Shown here in pieces: positions 16,221-24,188 of a stretch of DNA of 58,638 bases (its first letter is position 1; the number at the start of each line of letters is the position of its first letter). The notes under the pieces were generated by a model. That model made no database searches, had not been told where the DNA came from, and saw nothing but the letters and a program-made list of their open reading frames with translations. The stretch comes from Flavobacteriaceae bacterium UBA3356. GTDB lineage: Bacteria; Bacteroidota; Bacteroidia; Flavobacteriales; Flavobacteriaceae. The stretch covers positions 563,227 through 621,864 of the forward strand of contig DEQW01000001.1 in NCBI GenBank assembly GCA_002360635.1, written 5' to 3'. The position numbers were made by a program, and so were the translations under genes.

Positions 16221-16577
16221 ATGGAAAGAGCTTGCCCTGAATGTGGTGATAAAATTATTGGTAGAGCAGACAAAAAGTTTTGTAGTGATGCTTGCCGGAA
16301 TGCCCATAACAATTCACTAAACAAGGATAGTAAAAATTTAGTTCGGAATATTAATAATCGGCTTCGGAAAAATTATCGCATCCTCGAAAAACTGAACACA
16401 AAAGATAAAACCAAAGTAAAAAAGCAAACCCTGCAAAAAAACGGATTTAACTTTCAGTTTTTTACTGGGCAATATGTTACCAAAGCAGGAACAGTCTATT
16501 TTTATGTGTACGATCAAGGGTATCTTCCACTTGAAGACGATTGGTACTTGTTGGTGAAAACGGAGTTGAGCATTTAA
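16221..16577 (+). CDS. Small N-terminal zinc-ribbon protein
   Basis: A 118-residue protein. The N-terminus has CPECGDKIIGRADKKFCSDAC (C5, C8, C21, C25), a four-cysteine zinc ribbon with the FCSDxCRxxH form seen in DUF2116-like proteins. A basic helical middle (LRKNYRILEKLNTKDKTKVKKQ) and a beta-rich end (GQYVTKAGTVYFYVYDQGY) follow. It probably binds nucleic acid or a protein partner. It starts two bases after the HNH gene, and both are likely translated from one message. I recognise it only as a conserved flavobacterial hypothetical. Confidence 0.75.
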   Translation: MERACPECGDKIIGRADKKFCSDACRNAHNNSLNKDSKNLVRNINNRLRKNYRILEKLNTKDKTKVKKQTLQKNGFNFQFFTGQYVTKAGTVYFYVYDQGYLPLEDDWYLLVKTELSI

Positions 16578-16589
16578 ATAAAATACTTT

Positions 16590-17027
16590 ATGTCAATAAC
16601 ACAATCTGATTTTGATATATTTATTAAAGAAGAAAAAGTTTTTTCTGACTTGATTAAACCATTAACCTTAAGTCCAGCTCCAATCAATTGGACTCGAGAA
16701 ATTAAAGCCATAAACAGTAAAAACATTTATCTTCTCGACTTTTATCGTGGAAGTTTTGAGTTGTCAAGATATACCTATAATAAAAGGTTCCGACAGAGTA
16801 TAATTCTTATAAGGTATGATAGTGGAGGACGACATACAAATCCAGATGGAGTCAGTTTCGATGGCCCTCATGTTCATATTTATAAAGAAGGATTTAACGA
16901 TAAGTTCGCTTATCCAATTTCTGAATTAAGCATCAATAATAATTTTTCTATGGAAGAAGTTCTCAATAAATTATTGCAATTTTGTAACGTAACTAAAAGG
17001 CCTTCTATTGAAGTACCAATGTTTTAA
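16590..17027 (+). CDS. DUF6978-like protein
   Basis: A 145-residue soluble protein with no signal peptide. RQSIILIRYDSGGRHTNPDG followed by HVHIYKEGFND (about 68-104) is the pattern I associate, from memory and with moderate confidence, with DUF6978, a family often found beside DUF1828 proteins. It overlaps the next gene by one base (TAATG at 17025-17029), a sign of tight coupling and fixed stoichiometry, as in two-component modules such as toxin-antitoxin pairs. Its biochemical activity is unknown. Confidence 0.65.
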   Translation: MSITQSDFDIFIKEEKVFSDLIKPLTLSPAPINWTREIKAINSKNIYLLDFYRGSFELSRYTYNKRFRQSIILIRYDSGGRHTNPDGVSFDGPHVHIYKEGFNDKFAYPISELSINNNFSMEEVLNKLLQFCNVTKRPSIEVPMF

Positions 17028-17797
17028 TGAATTGTGAATTAGTCATACAAGAATATCTTAAATGGATCAAAGACAATACGGTAGTAAAGTCTATTGAAGG
17101 CAAAGATATTTGCTCTATTTCTACGCCTTTTCTTGATCGTCATAACGACCACTTAAACATTTACCTTGTTAAACAAAAAGAAAACTTTGTTCTCACCGAT
17201 AATGGATATACTATTAACGATTTAAAGATGTCTGGAATGGATATCAATACCCCAAAAAGGGAGAATATTTTAAAAACTTCTTTAAATGGTTTTGGTGTAA
17301 AAATCAATCAGAATGATGAGTTATTCGTTATCGCTAACAAATCAAATTTAGGACAGAAAAAACATTACTTATTACAAGCAATACTTACCGTAAATGACAT
17401 GTTTAATCTTTCTCAAGAAAGCATAACCTCTCTTTTCAAAGAAGATGTTGAGCTTTTTTTAAGAAAGAATGATATATTTTTCTCTAAAGATATTAAATTA
17501 ACAGGGAAAAGTGGATTTGACCATAATATTGATTTCTTAATTCCACAAACTAAAACTAAACCTGAAAGGCTTATTAAAACAGTAAATACGCCTAAAAAAA
17601 ATAGTGTTCTAAATGCTATCATGGCTTTCAATGATATATCCCAGACAAGAGATACTAAAACATCAAATTATGTAATTTATAATGACTTTGAAAAAGATGT
17701 ATCTAGCGATATTATTCTTGCTCTTGATAATTACAGTGTTCATCATATTCCTTGGACAAAAAAAGAAAAAAGTATTGCTGATTTCTCTATGAATTAA
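17027..17797 (+). CDS. DUF1828 / DUF1829 two-domain protein
   Basis: A 256-residue protein. The N-terminal half (about 25-110) matches DUF1828: STPFLDRHNDHLNIYL, then VLTDNGYTINDLKMSG. The C-terminal half (about 155-250) matches DUF1829: GFDHNIDFLIP, then PERLIKTVNTPKKNSVLNAIMAFNDI. DUF1828-1829 proteins occur in variable genome regions, and their function is not established. The spacing of an aspartate in FDHNIDFLIP and the charged PERLIK strand recalls a restriction-endonuclease-like (PD-(D/E)xK) core, but that is my inference and the lysine/glutamate pattern is not decisive. The gene is coupled to the DUF6978-like gene by a one-base overlap and ends the block. Confidence 0.75.
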   Translation: MNCELVIQEYLKWIKDNTVVKSIEGKDICSISTPFLDRHNDHLNIYLVKQKENFVLTDNGYTINDLKMSGMDINTPKRENILKTSLNGFGVKINQNDELFVIANKSNLGQKKHYLLQAILTVNDMFNLSQESITSLFKEDVELFLRKNDIFFSKDIKLTGKSGFDHNIDFLIPQTKTKPERLIKTVNTPKKNSVLNAIMAFNDISQTRDTKTSNYVIYNDFEKDVSSDIILALDNYSVHHIPWTKKEKSIADFSMN

Positions 17798-17813
17798 AAA
17801 GAAAAAAACCTGC

Positions 17814-18275
17814 CTACCAACTATTCCCTTTCAACTCCAAAGCAGCTTTCAAAACATCTTTTTGACTTATTTGTCCTACCAATTTCCCGTTTTCGCAGAT
17901 AGGGAAACGTCTACGTTTGTCTCTTAAAAATTTTTCCGCAGCATCAAAAAGATTCATATCACCGTCAATAGTTTCTACTTCTTTGATCATATGGTCTTCC
18001 ACTTTAATATCTTCCATTGGGTGGTTATAGTAGCGACTATTGCTTATTTCTTTTATACAATCCCCTTCACTAATAATGCCCACAAGTTCATGATTATCAT
18101 TTACAACCGGGCCTCCGGAAATTTTCTTTTTAATGAGCGTGTTCATCACCTCCAGTACAGTCTGTTCTGGTTTAAAGGTTATAAGATTTCTGCTCATATA
18201 ATCTGAAACTTTAATGTTTTCTGAAGAGCCCTTTTTTGGTTTTGCGCGTTTTCCTATATAACTTTTAATTCCCAT
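17814..18275 (-). CDS. CBS-domain pair protein
   Basis: A 153-residue protein made almost wholly of two CBS domains (about 22-80 and 88-147). The matching segments are VSDYMSRNLITFKPEQTVLEVM / GGPVVNDNHELVGIISEGD and VEDHMIKEVETIDGDMNLFDAA / RFPICENGKLVGQISQKDVL. Such stand-alone pairs bind adenine nucleotides and act as energy sensors for partner proteins. No partner is fused or adjacent. A basic N-terminus (KSYIGKRAKPKKG) precedes the domains. It converges with the DUF1828 gene, leaving 16 bases between stops. Confidence 0.9.
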   Translation of the reverse strand: MGIKSYIGKRAKPKKGSSENIKVSDYMSRNLITFKPEQTVLEVMNTLIKKKISGGPVVNDNHELVGIISEGDCIKEISNSRYYNHPMEDIKVEDHMIKEVETIDGDMNLFDAAEKFLRDKRRRFPICENGKLVGQISQKDVLKAALELKGNSW

Positions 18276-18395
18276 ATTCTTAGCTTTTTATCTCCTTTAA
18301 ATATAGTCATTTTTATAATAAGCTGTTTACTATTTATTTTTGAAAATGAACAATCTCATTAAATATTGTACTTTTAGAACGCAAAAAAACAACCC

Positions 18396-20759
18396 ATGAA
18401 ACGAGTACCCGCTGTTCTTTCCCTATTAATCGTACTAGGATTAATTTATTATTCCTTTTATAGCTTAATGCCTAGAGAAGGTACTCCAAAGAGTATCGCA
18501 AAAACCGAGTTTTCAACCGAACGTGCTCTTGAAAAACTTCAGAATATTGCTCAAAAACCTCATTACCACGGTTCGCAGGAACATACAAATGTCAGAAACT
18601 ATTTAATAACCGAATTAGAGAAGCTAGGACTGCAAACCCAAACACAAGAAGGATTTGTTTTTACTACCCAAAGTAGAACCATGAATCGCCCAATTAACGT
18701 TATCGCTAAAATGGAGGGTACTGGCGAAGGCAAAGCACTTGTATTGCTTTCGCATTACGATAGTGCGTTGGTTCCATCACCTGGAGCCAGCGATGCTGGA
18801 AGCGGTCTTGTAACAATTCTAGAAAGTCTACGCGCATACCAAGCGAGTGGCAAAAAGCCTAAAAATGATATCATAATCGTATTTACAGATGCTGAAGAAA
18901 TAGGTCTCGATGGCGCAAAGTTATTTTTAAATGAGCATCCTTGGGCTAAAAATGTAGGACTCGTGCTCAATTTTGAAGCCAGAGGTAGTGGTGGGCCTAG
19001 TAATATGATTTTAGAAACAAATGATGGGAATGAAAAATTAGTTAAAGCTTTTATAGAGGCAAACCCTGACTACCCTGTGGCATCCTCTTTAATGTATAGC
19101 ATATATAAAATGTTGCCCAACGATACCGATTCTACCATTTTTAGGGAAGAAGGTGACATTCCTAGTTACTTTTTCGCTTTCATAGACGACCATTTCGATT
19201 ACCATACCGCTAACGATACTATTGAAAATTTGAACATTGAAACACTACAACATCAAGGAAGTTATCTCTTGCCGTTACTGCACTATTTTGCCGATGCCGA
19301 TTTAACGAACTTAAAATCTGGTGAAGAATATGTGTACGTAAACTTCCCTTTTTTAAAAATGATCTCATTTCCATTCTTGTGGATCTTACCTTTATTGTTG
19401 GTCGCCACTGTCTTATTTGGAATTCTTATTTTCTACGGTTTCAAAAAAGAAAAGATAACAGGTAAAGGAATTGCCAAAGGTTTCGCCCCATTTTTATTGT
19501 CATTGGCCATTTGCGGAGCGATAGGTTTTTTCGGTTGGAAATTGCTGCTTGCCATTTACCCGCAATACAACGAAGTACAACACGGGTTTAAATATAACGG
19601 ACACGCCTATGTGGCATTTTTCGTGTTTCTTACTCTTTCCATTACGTTCTATTTCTACAGGCGATTTGCGAACAGAGAGCAAGTAGCCTCAATTTATGTG
19701 GCACCACTTATTTTTTGGATTCTTGTCAATGTAGCGGTTTTTGTAATTTTAAAAGGTGCCGCCTATTTTATCATTCCAGTGTTTTTTGGGCTTTTGTCAC
19801 TTTGGGTGCTTATAAAACAAGAAAAGCCCAGTTTACCATTAATGGCTTTATTGGCAGCTCCGGCGTTGTTTTTCTTTTCCCCGCTCATTCAGTTTTTCCC
19901 GGTTGGGTTAGGATCAGAAATGGTCGTGATAAGCTGCGTATTTACAGTTTTATTGTTTGGTTTATTACTTCCCATATTTGGCTTTTATAGTTGGAAAAAA
20001 CTACTTTCAATTCTTTGTTTTTTAATTGCCTTCGGATTTTTCATCAAAGCACATTTTACAAGTGATTTTTCTGAAACACGTCAAAAACCCAACAGTTTAG
20101 TGTATTATCAAGATTTTGATGCCAATGAATCATATTGGCTTACCTATGACAAAATTTTGGACAATTGGACAAAGGGCTATTTAGGTGAAAAACCAGGCGA
20201 AGTTCCTTCAGAAATTTTAAGCGCTTCCGGCAGTAAGTACAACACAGGTTATACCTACGCAGCAAAAGCCCCTGAAAAACCAATAGCTCCTTTTAAGGTT
20301 GTTTTAAAGAAAGACACAATTGTAAATAACCAAAACGAAGTCACTTTTACCATCATCCCGAAGCGGAATGTAAATCAATTAAACCTATATGCCGATGCTG
20401 AAGTTTCATTTAATTCGCTTTCGTTTAATGGTCAAGAAGCTCTGAAAGATAGCACTGGTTTCGTGTACGGACATAGAAACAGTGATTTACTGCTTCGGTA
20501 TTGGGTAAACAACAACGACTCGCTAGAGGTTTCATATACAGCCGAAACTAAAAATCCGATTTTATTTACTGCTTTAGAATTTTCATACGATTTAATGAAC
20601 AATAAAAATTTCAGTGTAAGTAAACGTCCTAAAGATATGATGCCAAAACCTTTTGTGGTAACCGATGCGGTAGTAGTAAAACGGAGTTTCGCCCCTAATA
20701 ATGTACCTAGAAAAGAAAAAGATTCAATACAAACCTCAACAACAAAATCGCAACCATAA
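18396..20759 (+). CDS. Membrane M28 family aminopeptidase
   Basis: A 787-residue membrane peptidase. A signal-anchor helix (about 8-25) leads into an M28 zinc-peptidase domain at about 50-310, with LSHYDS (H120), GASDAGSG (bridging Asp, about 131), DAEEIG (E167/E168) and the last ligand region DHFDYHTANDT. About eight membrane helices follow (315-560), then a C-terminal beta domain at about 600-760. This resembles the ERMP1/Fxna type of M28 peptidase, with the catalytic domain likely facing the periplasm. Complete zinc ligands suggest activity against peptides. It overlaps the next gene by one base (TAATG). Confidence 0.9.
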   Translation: MKRVPAVLSLLIVLGLIYYSFYSLMPREGTPKSIAKTEFSTERALEKLQNIAQKPHYHGSQEHTNVRNYLITELEKLGLQTQTQEGFVFTTQSRTMNRPINVIAKMEGTGEGKALVLLSHYDSALVPSPGASDAGSGLVTILESLRAYQASGKKPKNDIIIVFTDAEEIGLDGAKLFLNEHPWAKNVGLVLNFEARGSGGPSNMILETNDGNEKLVKAFIEANPDYPVASSLMYSIYKMLPNDTDSTIFREEGDIPSYFFAFIDDHFDYHTANDTIENLNIETLQHQGSYLLPLLHYFADADLTNLKSGEEYVYVNFPFLKMISFPFLWILPLLLVATVLFGILIFYGFKKEKITGKGIAKGFAPFLLSLAICGAIGFFGWKLLLAIYPQYNEVQHGFKYNGHAYVAFFVFLTLSITFYFYRRFANREQVASIYVAPLIFWILVNVAVFVILKGAAYFIIPVFFGLLSLWVLIKQEKPSLPLMALLAAPALFFFSPLIQFFPVGLGSEMVVISCVFTVLLFGLLLPIFGFYSWKKLLSILCFLIAFGFFIKAHFTSDFSETRQKPNSLVYYQDFDANESYWLTYDKILDNWTKGYLGEKPGEVPSEILSASGSKYNTGYTYAAKAPEKPIAPFKVVLKKDTIVNNQNEVTFTIIPKRNVNQLNLYADAEVSFNSLSFNGQEALKDSTGFVYGHRNSDLLLRYWVNNNDSLEVSYTAETKNPILFTALEFSYDLMNNKNFSVSKRPKDMMPKPFVVTDAVVVKRSFAPNNVPRKEKDSIQTSTTKSQP

Positions 20760-21568
20760 TGATCAAAAAAATAGCAATTGCAGGTTTAGGCTGGCTAGGG
20801 CAACCTTTTTCAAGGCATTTACAAAAATTAGGATATCACGTTAAAGGTTCAGTTACAAGTATTGAAAAAGCAGGTGTTATGCAACGCAATGGCATTGAAG
20901 CTTTTCCTGTTGAACTTTCAGAAAACGGTATTTCTGGTGAAGTAGAAGCTTTTTTAAACGAAGTTGATTGTTTGGTTATCTTGATTCCACCTGGTTTACG
21001 AAAAAACACGGGTGCCGACCACGTTGCAAAAATGGCCCATTTTTTAGCTGAAATAGAAAAGGCTTCAGTACAAAAAGTGATTTTAGTAAGCAGTACTTCT
21101 GTTTATAGTGATAAACAAGGTGCGGTAACTGAGAAAGACATTCCTATTGCCGAAAATGATGCCGCTAGGCAGTTAATTGAAGTAGAAAAACTATTCTTTA
21201 CTTCTGAAAAATTACAAACCACAATCGTTCGCTTTGGAGGCTTAGTAGGTGGAAAACGACAACCGGTACGCTATTTAGCTGGCAGAAAAGACTTAAATAA
21301 TGGCAACGCACCGGTTAATCTAATCCATAGGGAAGATTGTATCGGCATTCTTTCAGAAATTATAAAAAAAGAGGCTTTTGGGCATATTTTTAACGCCGTA
21401 GCTCCTTTTCATCCTTTAAAAAAGGAGTATTATATTCAAAAAGCAACCGAGCTTAATCTTGACCCACCTTCTTACGCTGAAGAAAATGATGATATTACAG
21501 TTTACAAAAAAGTTACTTCCGTAAATATTCCAAATATTTTAGGGTATGCTTTTAAACAGCAGCCTTAA
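20759..21568 (+). CDS. YeeZ-like NAD(P)-binding extended-SDR protein
   Basis: A 269-residue Rossmann protein with the nucleotide loop GLGWLGQPF at 9-17, VSSTSVYSDKQGAVTE at about 117-132, and IVRFGGLVGGKRQP. This is the atypical extended SDR group that includes E. coli YeeZ. The usual YxxxK pair is not clear: the tyrosine in SVYSD lacks a lysine four residues later, as is normal for this group. Substrate is unknown. Its start overlaps the stop of the M28 gene by one base, so expression is coupled, although no functional link is evident. Confidence 0.85.
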   Translation: MIKKIAIAGLGWLGQPFSRHLQKLGYHVKGSVTSIEKAGVMQRNGIEAFPVELSENGISGEVEAFLNEVDCLVILIPPGLRKNTGADHVAKMAHFLAEIEKASVQKVILVSSTSVYSDKQGAVTEKDIPIAENDAARQLIEVEKLFFTSEKLQTTIVRFGGLVGGKRQPVRYLAGRKDLNNGNAPVNLIHREDCIGILSEIIKKEAFGHIFNAVAPFHPLKKEYYIQKATELNLDPPSYAEENDDITVYKKVTSVNIPNILGYAFKQQP

Positions 21569-21643
21569 CAATTTTGCAATGTTCTAAATGTTAAGTATAT
21601 ATGTTTTTTCGTTACCTTTAAGTAAACAAAAAAACATACGGAC

Positions 21644-22003
21644 ATGACAACAAAAGAAATTGCAAATAACTTAGTAAAATGGTGCAACAGTGGACAAGAA
21701 GCAAAATGCTATCAAGAACTGTACAGCCCAGATATTGTAAGCCTTGAATCTGGCGGAGAAAATTCAGTGGCCAAAGGAATGGATGAAGTTGCTAAAAAAG
21801 GAGAATGGTGGCAAGAAAACTTTGAGGTTCATAGCTGGAACACCAGCGAACCCATTATAGCAGACAATTGGTTTAGTGTGCGCCACGAAATGGACACCAC
21901 TCATAAACCCAGTGGGCAACGCAACAAGATGTCCGAAATTGGAGTTTATGAAGTTAAAAATGGAAAAATTGTGAAAGAGCAGTTTTTTTATGATCAAGAA
22001 TAG
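21644..22003 (+). CDS. NTF2/SnoaL-like small protein
   Basis: A 119-residue single-domain protein of the nuclear transport factor 2-like superfamily. An N-terminal helix pair (EIANNLVKWCNSGQEAKCYQELY) precedes the typical VAKGMDEVAKKGEWWQENFEVH and the strands WFSVRHEMDTTH and IGVYEVKNGKIVKEQFFYD. Members range from isomerases to binding proteins; no catalytic residues can be assigned. A TCGTTACCTTTAAG promoter-like stretch at about 21609-21622 precedes it. Its stop codon is the first base triplet before repeat locus B. Confidence 0.85.
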   Translation: MTTKEIANNLVKWCNSGQEAKCYQELYSPDIVSLESGGENSVAKGMDEVAKKGEWWQENFEVHSWNTSEPIIADNWFSVRHEMDTTHKPSGQRNKMSEIGVYEVKNGKIVKEQFFYDQE

Positions 22004-22118
22004 GCTTCGGTACAATCCCGATTATCATCGGGATCACTCAGCCACCTAACTCTGTGAATTTTAAATTAAAGCTGTGAGGTGGCTGAGTGTTTCGAGGAAC
22101 GAGAAGCGTACCGAAGCT
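22003..22118. repeat. Dispersed repeat locus B (nested inverted repeat)
   Basis: Outer arms GCTTCGGTAC (22004-22013) and GTACCGAAGC (22108-22117) enclose inner arms CACTCAGCCACCT (22035-22047) and AGGTGGCTGAGTG (22077-22089), a perfect 13-base pair. A small hairpin CCCGATTATCATCGGG (22017-22032) stands beside the left outer arm. The locus sits between two convergent genes and could fold as a three-armed structure, perhaps ending transcription. Confidence 0.85.
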
Positions 22119-22134
22119 CCAAAATGAAAAGCCT

Positions 22135-22611
22135 CTATTCCAAATCCTTCGGAAATTGCCCGTTCTTACGTGTATCTTCTTTAGTCAAAATTTTAAAGTC
22201 ATCGGTTTTGTCTATTCCATCTAAAAAACTGTAAAACTCTTCAGGTAATGGTACCAGTTTTCGTTCTTTAAGGTCAATCCAAGCGCCTAACATTTCGCAT
22301 CGACCTAAGTTTCGCCCTTTATGATTATAAAAATTATGTCGGAACTCGAAAAAGGTTCCTTTTTCCGAAAGACCTTTTAATTGCAGGGAAACACGTAACG
22401 GTTTGCCAGGAAAAGCTTCTTTAAAATAGTACATCCGTTCGTATAATGCGACCGGGCCAAGGTTCATTTCGGCTAAATGTTGTTGCCCAAACCCCTTTGA
22501 ACCAAAATAGCTCATTCGGGTATGGCTCATAAAGTCTATATAGGCACTATTGCGTAAATGACGGTTGGCGTCAACATCGGACCAACGAATTTCAAACTCT
22601 TTTATATACAT
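22135..22611 (-). CDS. Acyl-CoA thioesterase (4HBT hot-dog fold)
   Basis: A 158-residue hot-dog protein of the 4-hydroxybenzoyl-CoA thioesterase group. FEIRWSDVDANRHLRNSAYIDF (about 7-28) holds the catalytic aspartate (D14) region, with N-x-x-Y following. The C-terminal half has FEFRHNFYNHKGRNLGRCE. Likely hydrolyses a medium or long acyl-CoA. Its start overlaps the stop of the alpha/beta hydrolase by ten bases, so it belongs to a TetR-hydrolase-thioesterase transcript, which suggests lipid metabolism. Confidence 0.88.
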   Translation of the reverse strand: MYIKEFEIRWSDVDANRHLRNSAYIDFMSHTRMSYFGSKGFGQQHLAEMNLGPVALYERMYYFKEAFPGKPLRVSLQLKGLSEKGTFFEFRHNFYNHKGRNLGRCEMLGAWIDLKERKLVPLPEEFYSFLDGIDKTDDFKILTKEDTRKNGQFPKDLE

Positions 22612-23465
22612 AGTTCTTTTTTATTTTTATGTGTATTTGTAATATGGTTTATAATGGTTACAACTGTTTCTTTTTTGGTTAGATTGTGATCTTGACCTGT
22701 TGTAAACCACGTTTTAATATTGTTTGTGCTGTTTTTAGCAGCTTTTTTTATTTCTGAAACCGGCGTAACGGCATCAGATTCTTCATGAACGATAAAAACA
22801 GGTTCTTCCACTTGTTTAAAAAAATTATCCAAATTCAGATTTGAAGCTGGAATTTTCAATACTGAATCTACTTTAATTCCCAAGTTATAGATGGTTCTGT
22901 TTGAAAGCTGAAGTGTATCCTTAAAAAATCCGAAAATAGCATCCATTCCGGACGGTGCCCCCATAATTACGTAATCTTTAACCGGAATTTCTTTATTTGC
23001 TAAAAAAGTATAAGCCCCTACCAAACTCCCTAACGAATGACATATTAAATGATCCACTCCACCAATTTTCAGAATAATATCTTCGGTGGCTTTACGGTAC
23101 ATTTCAATATTCATCACTTTTCCCTTGGAAAGACCGTGTGCTGGTGCATCTAATGAGTAGATCGTATATTCTGAAGTATCTAATTTGTCTATATAAGGCT
23201 GCCATCTTTTTGAGTGGCTCATCCACCCGTGTAAAAAAAGTACTTTTTTAGATCCTTCACCCCATTTATGCACCGCAATGGAAGCTTGTGGCACTTCAAT
23301 GTAGGATGTTTCAGCAGTGCTAAAAAAATCGTAACCTTCTTTTGAAATAGGTACAGGCTGCACTTTGCACAACAATTTAAATGCCTGTTCCCTATTCAGC
23401 TTTGGGAATAAAGGTGCCGTTGCGTTTAAGTATTTTCCTGTTAATTTGGTAAGTAATTTTTTCAT
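22602..23465 (-). CDS. Alpha/beta hydrolase
   Basis: A 287-residue alpha/beta-fold hydrolase. The oxyanion region VLFLHGWMSHSKRW (about 69-82) and nucleophile elbow CHSLGS (S at about 139) are clear, with a cysteine where glycine is usual at the first place of the elbow. The acid is probably the aspartate in HEESDAVTPV and the base the histidine in GQDHNLTKK, both in the right order. Substrate unknown, probably an ester. It lies between tetR and the thioesterase on one strand. Confidence 0.88.
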   Translation of the reverse strand: MKKLLTKLTGKYLNATAPLFPKLNREQAFKLLCKVQPVPISKEGYDFFSTAETSYIEVPQASIAVHKWGEGSKKVLFLHGWMSHSKRWQPYIDKLDTSEYTIYSLDAPAHGLSKGKVMNIEMYRKATEDIILKIGGVDHLICHSLGSLVGAYTFLANKEIPVKDYVIMGAPSGMDAIFGFFKDTLQLSNRTIYNLGIKVDSVLKIPASNLNLDNFFKQVEEPVFIVHEESDAVTPVSEIKKAAKNSTNNIKTWFTTGQDHNLTKKETVVTIINHITNTHKNKKELCI

Positions 23466-23497
23466 TGAATTTTTAAATTTGAAAAATCAACAACTGT

Positions 23498-24088
23498 TTA
23501 TATTGAGATTTCAGTAACTATATTTCGTAGATGGGCAATGGTATGTGTAATCGCTTTTTTGTCTCGCTCTAAACGGCTCATCATAATACCACCCTCTAGC
23601 GTAGCTATAAAAATGGTGCTATAAAAAGCAACATGTGTATCAGGTTTAACTTGGTTATTCTTAATTCCGTTTTTAATTAACGTAGATACAGCATCTTTAA
23701 ATTGCTGTAACATAGCGCAGGCTTGTTCGCGTAAAACTGGGTTTGCATCGTCTGCTTCTACAGCTGCATTCATTACGGGACAGCCACCTTCATATAAAGG
23801 TGTGCTCATATAATTTTCAAAAAAAGAAAAAATAGCCTCCATTTTACTTGTGAAGGTTTTCGCCTCTTTAATGGTAGTCCCTATTTCGCTAAACATAACT
23901 TTGGACAATCGTTGTAGGGCGTGTTTTTCTAAATCGCCTTTATTCTCAAAATGACGATAAATTGCCCCTTTGGTCAAGCCCGTAGCCTTGGTAATATCAC
24001 TAATGGATGTCGCTTTGTACCCTTGTGTATTAAACAGGTTCGCACTTTCATTAATGATCGTGTTTTTTGTTGCCTGTGCATTTCTCAT
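23498..24088 (-). CDS. TetR family transcriptional regulator
   Basis: A 196-residue TetR repressor. The N-terminal helix-turn-helix (about 8-52) reads IINESANLFNTQGYKATSISDITKATGLTKGAIYRHFENKGDLEKHA. The C-terminal domain is of the TetR_C type with conserved PLYEGGCPVMNAAVEAD, as in YxaF/LmrA-like regulators. I start at ATG 24088; an in-frame upstream start would cross the operator and -7 box. A perfect palindrome at 24094-24115 lies only six bases upstream of the start and overlaps the promoter, so self-repression is expected. Downstream genes are a hydrolase and a thioesterase. The inducer may be an acyl-CoA or fatty acid, by context. Confidence 0.9.
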   Translation of the reverse strand: MRNAQATKNTIINESANLFNTQGYKATSISDITKATGLTKGAIYRHFENKGDLEKHALQRLSKVMFSEIGTTIKEAKTFTSKMEAIFSFFENYMSTPLYEGGCPVMNAAVEADDANPVLREQACAMLQQFKDAVSTLIKNGIKNNQVKPDTHVAFYSTIFIATLEGGIMMSRLERDKKAITHTIAHLRNIVTEISI

Positions 24089-24092
24089 ACCA

Positions 24093-24122
24093 CAAAGATA
24101 CCGATTGGTATCTTTAATACAA
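24093..24122 (-). promoter_or_regulatory. tetR promoter with overlapping palindromic operator
   Basis: On the minus strand TTG (24122-24120) is followed after 19 bases by TATCTTTG (24100-24093), an exact match to the Bacteroidota -33/-7 promoter. A perfect inverted repeat, AAAGATACC (24094-24102) and GGTATCTTT (24107-24115) with a four-base centre, covers the -7 box and part of the spacer. TetR binding here would block its own transcription. The -7 box ends four bases before the start codon's first base region, so the message would be nearly leaderless. Confidence 0.85.
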
Positions 24123-24160
24123 AAAAGCACACATACATTAACTACAAATTAAGAATTAGG

Positions 24161-24168
24161 TACTTTTG
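24161..24168 (+). promoter_or_regulatory. -7 box of the YheT-like gene
   Basis: TACTTTTG matches TAnnTTTG exactly, 20 bases before ATG 24189. No TTG lies at the expected -33 spacing. It is about 50 bases from the tetR operator, so control of this divergent gene by the same TetR would need a second site or DNA blocking; I see no second palindrome. Confidence 0.45.
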
Positions 24169-24188
24169 TAATTAAAACAAGCCTATTT

